This document shows positions 5,553 through 9,243 of a stretch of DNA of 9,243 bases, piece by piece. The stretch's first letter is position 1. Every line of letters begins with the position of its first letter. The DNA is from Pseudomonadota bacterium (lineage in GTDB: Bacteria > Pseudomonadota > Alphaproteobacteria > Sphingomonadales > Sphingomonadaceae). The position numbers and the translations under genes were made by a program. Below the pieces are notes generated by a model. It saw nothing but the letters and a program-made list of their open reading frames with translations. It had not been told where the DNA came from and made no database searches. The stretch is taken from contig JAEZBH010000106.1 of the NCBI GenBank assembly GCA_023427285.1, positions 1-9,243 on the forward strand. Direction: 5' to 3'.

Positions 5553-6743
5553 ATGCGGACCGGATTTACGCCGGAGCAGGAAGCCTTCCGCGCCGAAGTT
5601 GCCGCCTGGCTTCATGAACAGCTCTCTGGCCCGTTTGCCTCCATTCGTGGCGTGACCAGCTTCAGCGGCAAGGTTGAAGAGCGCCGCGCGTGGGAGCGCG
5701 CGATGGGCGAGGCCGGTTGGGGTGCCGTCGGCTGGCCGAAAGAATACGGCGGCAGAGGCGCAAGCCTGGCAGAACAGGTGATCTTTGCCGAGGAATACGC
5801 CCGTGCCGGTGCGCCGGGCCGTATGAACCACGTGGGCATCGAGCTTGCAGCGCCAACGCTCATTCACTTCGGAACGGAGGCGCAAAAGCAGCGCTTCTTG
5901 CGGCCTATGCTGATGGGCGAGGAATATTGGGCGCAAGGCTACTCCGAGCCCAATGCAGGCTCTGACCTTGCCAATATTCGCACCCGTGCGTGGCTGGAAG
6001 ACGGCCCCAACGGCAAGGAATGGGTGATCGAGGGCCAGAAGATCTGGACCAGCCTTGCGCAATATGCGGACTGGGTGTTCGTGCTGGCCCGCACCGAGGA
6101 AGGCAGTCAGGGGCCGCAGGGCATTTCCTTCCTGCTGGTGCCGCTGAAGCAGCCGGGCGTGACCATTCGCCCGATCCGCCAGATCACCGGCGATGCCGAA
6201 TTCAACGAAACGTTTTTCGATGGCGCGCGCACTGCGGCGGAAAACGTGGTCGGCAAGCCGGGCGAAGGCTGGAAGGTTGCCATGGGCCTGCTCTCGCATG
6301 AGCGCGGGGCCTCATCGCTGGCCATGCAGATGAATTTCCGCAACGAGCTGGACCGGGTGATTGCGGTTGCCAACGCAAATGGCGCGGCGAAGGATCCGCT
6401 GATCCGTCAGCGCATTGCCGATGCGCACATCGGCCTGACCCTGATGCGCTACAATGCACTGCGCACGCTGTCGCGCCGGGAGGGGGACAGCTCTTTGGCG
6501 CGGGAGGGGTTCATCCACAAAATTTACTGGAGCACCTGGCATCGCAAGCTGGGCGAGCTGGCAATCGATGTTCTGGGCACGCCGGGTCTGGTTGCGGCGC
6601 AGCCGGGGTATGATCCTGATGATCTGCCCAGGTTGTGGCTGCAAAGCCGGTCCGACACAATTCACGGCGGAACCAACCAGATTCAGCGCAATATCATCGC
6701 TGAACGCGGGCTTGGCCTGCCGAGGGAGCCACGCGGCCGATAA
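5553..6743 (+). CDS. Acyl-CoA dehydrogenase, alpha-type (catalytic) subunit
   Basis: A 396-residue subunit that should oxidise an acyl-CoA to the 2-enoyl-CoA with FAD. It has the N-terminal helical domain, the substrate/flavin loop YSEPNAGSDLANIRTRA (130-146) with IWTSLAQYADW (164-174), and the C-terminal helical domain ending in the GGTNQIQRNIIAERGLGLP signature. The usual C-terminal catalytic Glu (YEGT) is Gly372 here (IHGGT). A likely catalytic base is Glu250 in LLSHERG, the helix-G position used by isovaleryl-CoA dehydrogenase and alpha subunits of steroid side-chain ChsE enzymes. It lacks the RxQFG arginine motif (DPLIRQRIADAHI instead) and the QxxGG motif (VLGTPGLV instead), both of which its neighbour supplies. 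ATG 5553 follows GGGGGAGGG by 8 nt; the frame is open upstream, but only inside the beta gene. The 1-nt gap fits stoichiometric co-translation. Confidence 0.94.
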   Translation: MRTGFTPEQEAFRAEVAAWLHEQLSGPFASIRGVTSFSGKVEERRAWERAMGEAGWGAVGWPKEYGGRGASLAEQVIFAEEYARAGAPGRMNHVGIELAAPTLIHFGTEAQKQRFLRPMLMGEEYWAQGYSEPNAGSDLANIRTRAWLEDGPNGKEWVIEGQKIWTSLAQYADWVFVLARTEEGSQGPQGISFLLVPLKQPGVTIRPIRQITGDAEFNETFFDGARTAAENVVGKPGEGWKVAMGLLSHERGASSLAMQMNFRNELDRVIAVANANGAAKDPLIRQRIADAHIGLTLMRYNALRTLSRREGDSSLAREGFIHKIYWSTWHRKLGELAIDVLGTPGLVAAQPGYDPDDLPRLWLQSRSDTIHGGTNQIQRNIIAERGLGLPREPRGR

Positions 6744-6791
6744 AAAAACAAACGGTCGCTGGTGACACTGCGCAAGACGGGGAGAGTAAGA

Positions 6792-8471
6792 GTGTCAGCA
6801 GTTGCTACCCAAAGTGCGCCCAAGCCGGATCTGACCGTGGCGGGTGCTCCGTTTGAAATTACGGAAGCCTCTGTGCGCGGACGCCCCATGCGGGTCTTCG
6901 CACAGGGGGTTTATCCGCTGGCGGCGCTGTTTGCCCGTATGCAGACCTACGGCGAGCGCACGTTCGTTGTGGAAGACGAGAAGCGCATCACTTACGCGCA
7001 AGGCTACGCGCAGGCGGCAGCGCTGGCCGCTCTGCTGCGCGATGAATATGGCGTCAAGGCGGGCGACCGGGTTGGCATCAATATGCGCAACCGGCTGGAG
7101 TGGATGACCGGGTTCATGGCCCTCTCTGCACTGGAGGCCATTCCGGCGCTCATCAACAGCCGGGGCTCGGCTGCGGAAATGCGCTATTGCGCCGATGCTG
7201 TTGAGTGTCATCTGGTGCTGGCGGACGGCCAGCGCGCACAGGCCCTGCTTGAAAGCGGATACACCGGCGCTGTTGTCGATGTCGACAGCCCGGCGTTTGC
7301 CGAGGCGCTGGCCCGCTATGCGGGCGCGGCACTGCCCCAGTCGCAGGCGCATGTGGATGATGCTGCGGCCATTCTCTTTACCTCCGGCACCACGGGCCAG
7401 CCCAAGGGCGCGGTGCTGAGCCACCGGGCCATTCTCACCGGGCAGTTGATCGCCCAGCACCGGGGCACCGAATTTGCCATGGCGCTGGCGGCCAAGCTCG
7501 GCATCGATCTGCAAACCATGATCGCCAACGCGCCCCAGGGCGCAAGTTTGCTGATTTTCCCGCTGTTTCACATCAGCGGCATTGGATCGATTTTCCTGTC
7601 GTGCATCATGCGCGGAGACAAGATCGTCATCCAGCGCCGCTGGAACGCGGATGCGGTGCTGGACCTGATCGAGCGCGAACATATCTCGGCCATGTCCGGT
7701 CCGCCCAGCGCGATCTGGGATATGGTGCAGGCACAGAAAAAGAACCCGCGCAATCTCACCTCCCTGCGCTCGCTCGGCACGGGCGGTCAGGGGCTGGCGC
7801 TCAATCTGCTGCAAGCCATGCAGGAGACCTTCCCGCTTGCCGTTCCGGGCGGCGGCTATGGCTGCACGGAGGCGGCGGGGGCCATCAGCTTGGCCATGGG
7901 CGAGGCCTATGTGAGCCGCGCGCAAAGCTCGGGCATCGTGCATCCGCTGGCCGAGTGCAAGACCGTGGATGACGAGGGCAATGATCTGCCGCCGGGCGAG
8001 GTGGGCGAGATCTGCGTGCGCGGTCCCATGCTTATGACCGAATATTGGGGACGCCCTGCCGATACGGCCAAGGCGCTCGATAAGGACGGCTGGCTGCACA
8101 CGGGCGATATCGGATTTGTTTGCCCGGAAGGGTACATCACCATCGTTGATCGCAAGACGGACATGGTGATCTCCTCGGGCGAGAATATTTACTGCGCAGA
8201 GGTTGAGCGGGCGCTGCTGTCCCATCCTGATATTGCCGAGGCTGCAACGTTCGGCCTGCCGGACGAGCGACTGGGCGAGCGGCTGGTGGCGGCGGTCGTG
8301 CTGCATGACGGCGCGGCCCTCAGCGAGGACGACATCAAGCAGCACGTGCGCAAGCATCTGGCGGATTACAAGGTGCCGACGGCGGTGGACGTGCGGGGTG
8401 ACACCCTGCCGCGCAATGTCACAGGGAAAGTCGACAAGAGGCAGTTGCGAAAAATATACTCGTCTATATAA
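6792..8471 (+). CDS. AMP-forming acyl-CoA ligase (fatty acid/aryl-CoA ligase type)
   Basis: A 559-residue ANL-superfamily enzyme that activates a carboxylic acid to its CoA thioester through an acyl-adenylate. The core motifs are all present: phosphate loop TSGTTGQPKG at 197-206, YGCTEA at 356-361, GWLHTGD at 433-439, DRKTDMVISSGENIYCAEVE at 453-472, and the C-terminal NVTGKVDKRQLRK with the adenylation Lys at 546. The substrate pocket includes PLFHISG (257-263) but does not identify the acid. GTG 6792 is preferred because GGGGAG lies 7 nt upstream; an in-frame GTG at 6762 adds 10 residues but has no clear site. The 48-nt gap after the alpha dehydrogenase holds no terminator-like hairpin, so it is probably in the same operon. 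It would supply the CoA thioester used by the dehydrogenase pair. The length and motif set look intact. Confidence 0.94.
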   Translation: MSAVATQSAPKPDLTVAGAPFEITEASVRGRPMRVFAQGVYPLAALFARMQTYGERTFVVEDEKRITYAQGYAQAAALAALLRDEYGVKAGDRVGINMRNRLEWMTGFMALSALEAIPALINSRGSAAEMRYCADAVECHLVLADGQRAQALLESGYTGAVVDVDSPAFAEALARYAGAALPQSQAHVDDAAAILFTSGTTGQPKGAVLSHRAILTGQLIAQHRGTEFAMALAAKLGIDLQTMIANAPQGASLLIFPLFHISGIGSIFLSCIMRGDKIVIQRRWNADAVLDLIEREHISAMSGPPSAIWDMVQAQKKNPRNLTSLRSLGTGGQGLALNLLQAMQETFPLAVPGGGYGCTEAAGAISLAMGEAYVSRAQSSGIVHPLAECKTVDDEGNDLPPGEVGEICVRGPMLMTEYWGRPADTAKALDKDGWLHTGDIGFVCPEGYITIVDRKTDMVISSGENIYCAEVERALLSHPDIAEAATFGLPDERLGERLVAAVVLHDGAALSEDDIKQHVRKHLADYKVPTAVDVRGDTLPRNVTGKVDKRQLRKIYSSI

Positions 8472-8472
8472 T
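8445..8472 (+). promoter_or_regulatory. Promoter for the amidohydrolase gene
   Basis: TTGCGA at 8445-8450 and a perfect TATAAT at 8467-8472 are separated by 16 nt. The element overlaps the last codons of the ligase gene, an unusually AT-rich stop region in a GC-rich gene. A transcript would start near 8479 and reach the ATG at 8547 after about 70 nt. The amidohydrolase may therefore be expressed both by read-through and from its own promoter. Confidence 0.5.
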
Positions 8473-8477
8473 TAGAC
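8452..8477. promoter_or_regulatory. Second regulatory element, GTCTA/TAGAC type
   Basis: GTCTATATAATTAGAC at 8462-8477 has inverted arms GTCTA and TAGAC flanking the TATAAT. In addition AAATATAC (8452-8459) plus 2 nt plus GTCTAT (8462-8467) mirrors the operon operator, AAATAGAC plus 4 nt plus GTCTAT at 1918-1935, including its position just before the -10. This suggests, but does not prove, a common regulator. Confidence 0.45.
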
Positions 8478-8546
8478 CGCAGTATAAGTTTTAAGAGTTT
8501 CCGGCAATCCTGCGCTTGTGTCGCATTGAGTGGAAAGTAGAACTCT

Positions 8547-9243
8547 ATGGGTTTTCCCAAGGATATTGGCGTCATTGATACCATGCTGGGCATTCCGAGC
8601 AGCGAGGATCGTTCGGACTGGTACAGCTGGTTTGCCCCGCTGCTGCGCGACGAGGAAAGTCGCCAGATGTTCAAGATGCCCGCGCAATACATGTTCAAGG
8701 GCGTCCCCAAGGTGGACGAGTGCGACGATTACGTTGCCTGGACCGTCGAGCAGATGGACCGCTTCAATATTGATAAGGCTCTGGTGGGCTTCCATGAGGA
8801 GTCAAAGACGGCCATTGCCGCCAAGGAGCGTTACCCGGACCGGTTCTTCTTTGACGTGCCTGCCGATCCGAACAAGGGCATGGAAGAAGTGCGTCGGCTC
8901 AAGCGGCTGCACAGGGATTTCGGCATCAAGGCGGTGAGCGTGTTTCCGTGCGGCACCTTCCCGCAGGTGGCGATCGATCACAAATACATGTTCCCGCTTT
9001 ATGCCGCCTGCGTTGAGATGGATATTCCCATTCTCATCAATGTCGGCGTGCCGGGGCCGCGCATGCCGATGGCTCCGCAAAAGGTGGAGCTGCTGGATGA
9101 GATCTGCTGGTTCTTCCCGGATCTGAAGGTCATCATGCGTCACGGCGCGGAGCCGTGGGATGATCTGGCCGTCAAGCTGATGCTGAAGTGGCCGAACCTT
9201 TATTATTCGACCAGCGCTTTTGCGCCCAAGCACTACCCCAAGT
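8547..9243 (+). CDS. Amidohydrolase-2 family protein, 3' end outside the window
   Basis: The first 232 residues of a TIM-barrel protein of the amidohydrolase-2 (ACMSD/gamma-resorcylate decarboxylase-like) family; the frame is open at the right edge. Family-like features are GVIDTMLGIPSSED at the start (strand 1), WTVEQMDRFNIDKALVGF (65-82), RYPDRFFFDVPADPNKGMEEVRRLKRL (95-121), FGIKAVSVFP (125-134), MDIPILINVG (158-167) and FPDLKVIMRHGAEPWDDLA (190-208). Family members with a metal centre usually have an HxH-type motif on strand 1 and a His at the strand holding ILINVG. Here these are Asp11-Thr12-Met13 and Asn165, while His199 (RHG) is kept. Metal use is therefore doubtful and the reaction (hydrolysis, decarboxylation, hydration) is unknown. 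ATG 8547 follows TGGAAAG by 9 nt. It lies 75 nt after the ligase, with its own promoter-like sequence. Confidence 0.82.
   Translation, partial: MGFPKDIGVIDTMLGIPSSEDRSDWYSWFAPLLRDEESRQMFKMPAQYMFKGVPKVDECDDYVAWTVEQMDRFNIDKALVGFHEESKTAIAAKERYPDRFFFDVPADPNKGMEEVRRLKRLHRDFGIKAVSVFPCGTFPQVAIDHKYMFPLYAACVEMDIPILINVGVPGPRMPMAPQKVELLDEICWFFPDLKVIMRHGAEPWDDLAVKLMLKWPNLYYSTSAFAPKHYPK

Noticed and set aside
6744..6791. Possible terminator or promoter between the alpha dehydrogenase and the ligase
   Set aside because: The gap has an A-run just after the stop but no stem-loop, no T-run on the plus strand and no -35/-10 pair. Read-through is the simpler view.
6795..8357. Long open frame on the minus strand opposite the CoA ligase (520 codons)
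   Set aside because: Same reason: it mirrors a well-supported ligase gene and has Arg/His/Gln-rich composition without motifs.
8530..8937. Plus-strand frame of 135 codons over the amidohydrolase start
   Set aside because: It overlaps the better-supported amidohydrolase frame starting at 8547, which shows family-like motifs and continues to the window edge. The alternative is Arg/Ser/Pro-rich with no domain.

Overview
The window is GC-rich, densely coded bacterial DNA. It looks like an alphaproteobacterium, most likely a sphingomonad (Sphingobium, Novosphingobium or Sphingopyxis type). This rests on a TonB-dependent receptor with an EIVVTARRREE-type N-terminus beside acyl-CoA catabolic genes, and on GTG/TTG starts preceded by G-rich ribosome binding sites. 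The genus is an inference. No rRNA, tRNA, insertion sequence, phage gene or CRISPR array was seen.

Layout. (1) 1-402, plus strand: the C-terminal end of a major facilitator transporter, cut by the window edge. (2) 475-966, plus: a small SnoaL/NTF2-like protein. (3) 954-1634, minus: a TetR-family regulator that converges on and overlaps the SnoaL-like gene by 13 bp. (4) 1635-2011: a 377-bp AT-richer control region with several inverted repeats and a good sigma70-type promoter. (5) 2012-9243, plus: a catabolic gene run. It holds a TonB-dependent outer-membrane receptor, a beta-type acyl-CoA dehydrogenase, an alpha-type acyl-CoA dehydrogenase, an AMP-forming acyl-CoA ligase and an amidohydrolase-2 family protein cut by the right edge. 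The first three are spaced by 9 and 1 nt. The ligase follows after 48 nt and the amidohydrolase after 75 nt.

How the genes may work together. The receptor would import a bulky or scarce carboxylic compound across the outer membrane. The ligase would make its CoA thioester, and the two dehydrogenases would introduce a double bond alpha,beta to the thioester. The amidohydrolase-fold protein and the SnoaL-like protein would act on a later or ring intermediate. The dehydrogenases have complementary half-motifs: one keeps a catalytic Glu, the other the usual FAD-binding arginine and GG motifs. This is the pattern of the alpha2beta2 dehydrogenases known from steroid side-chain breakdown, so a steroid-, terpenoid- or other polycyclic-like acid is a reasonable guess. 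The substrate cannot be read from the sequence.

Regulation. A perfect 18-bp inverted repeat lies between the -35 and -10 of the receptor promoter. A related element (AAATAKAC, 2-4 nt, GTCTAT, then an AT-rich -10) recurs at a second good promoter between the ligase and amidohydrolase genes. Both could be targets of the divergent TetR protein. The shared promoter element, the split dehydrogenase and the amidohydrolase lacking its usual metal ligands are the points most worth a second look.
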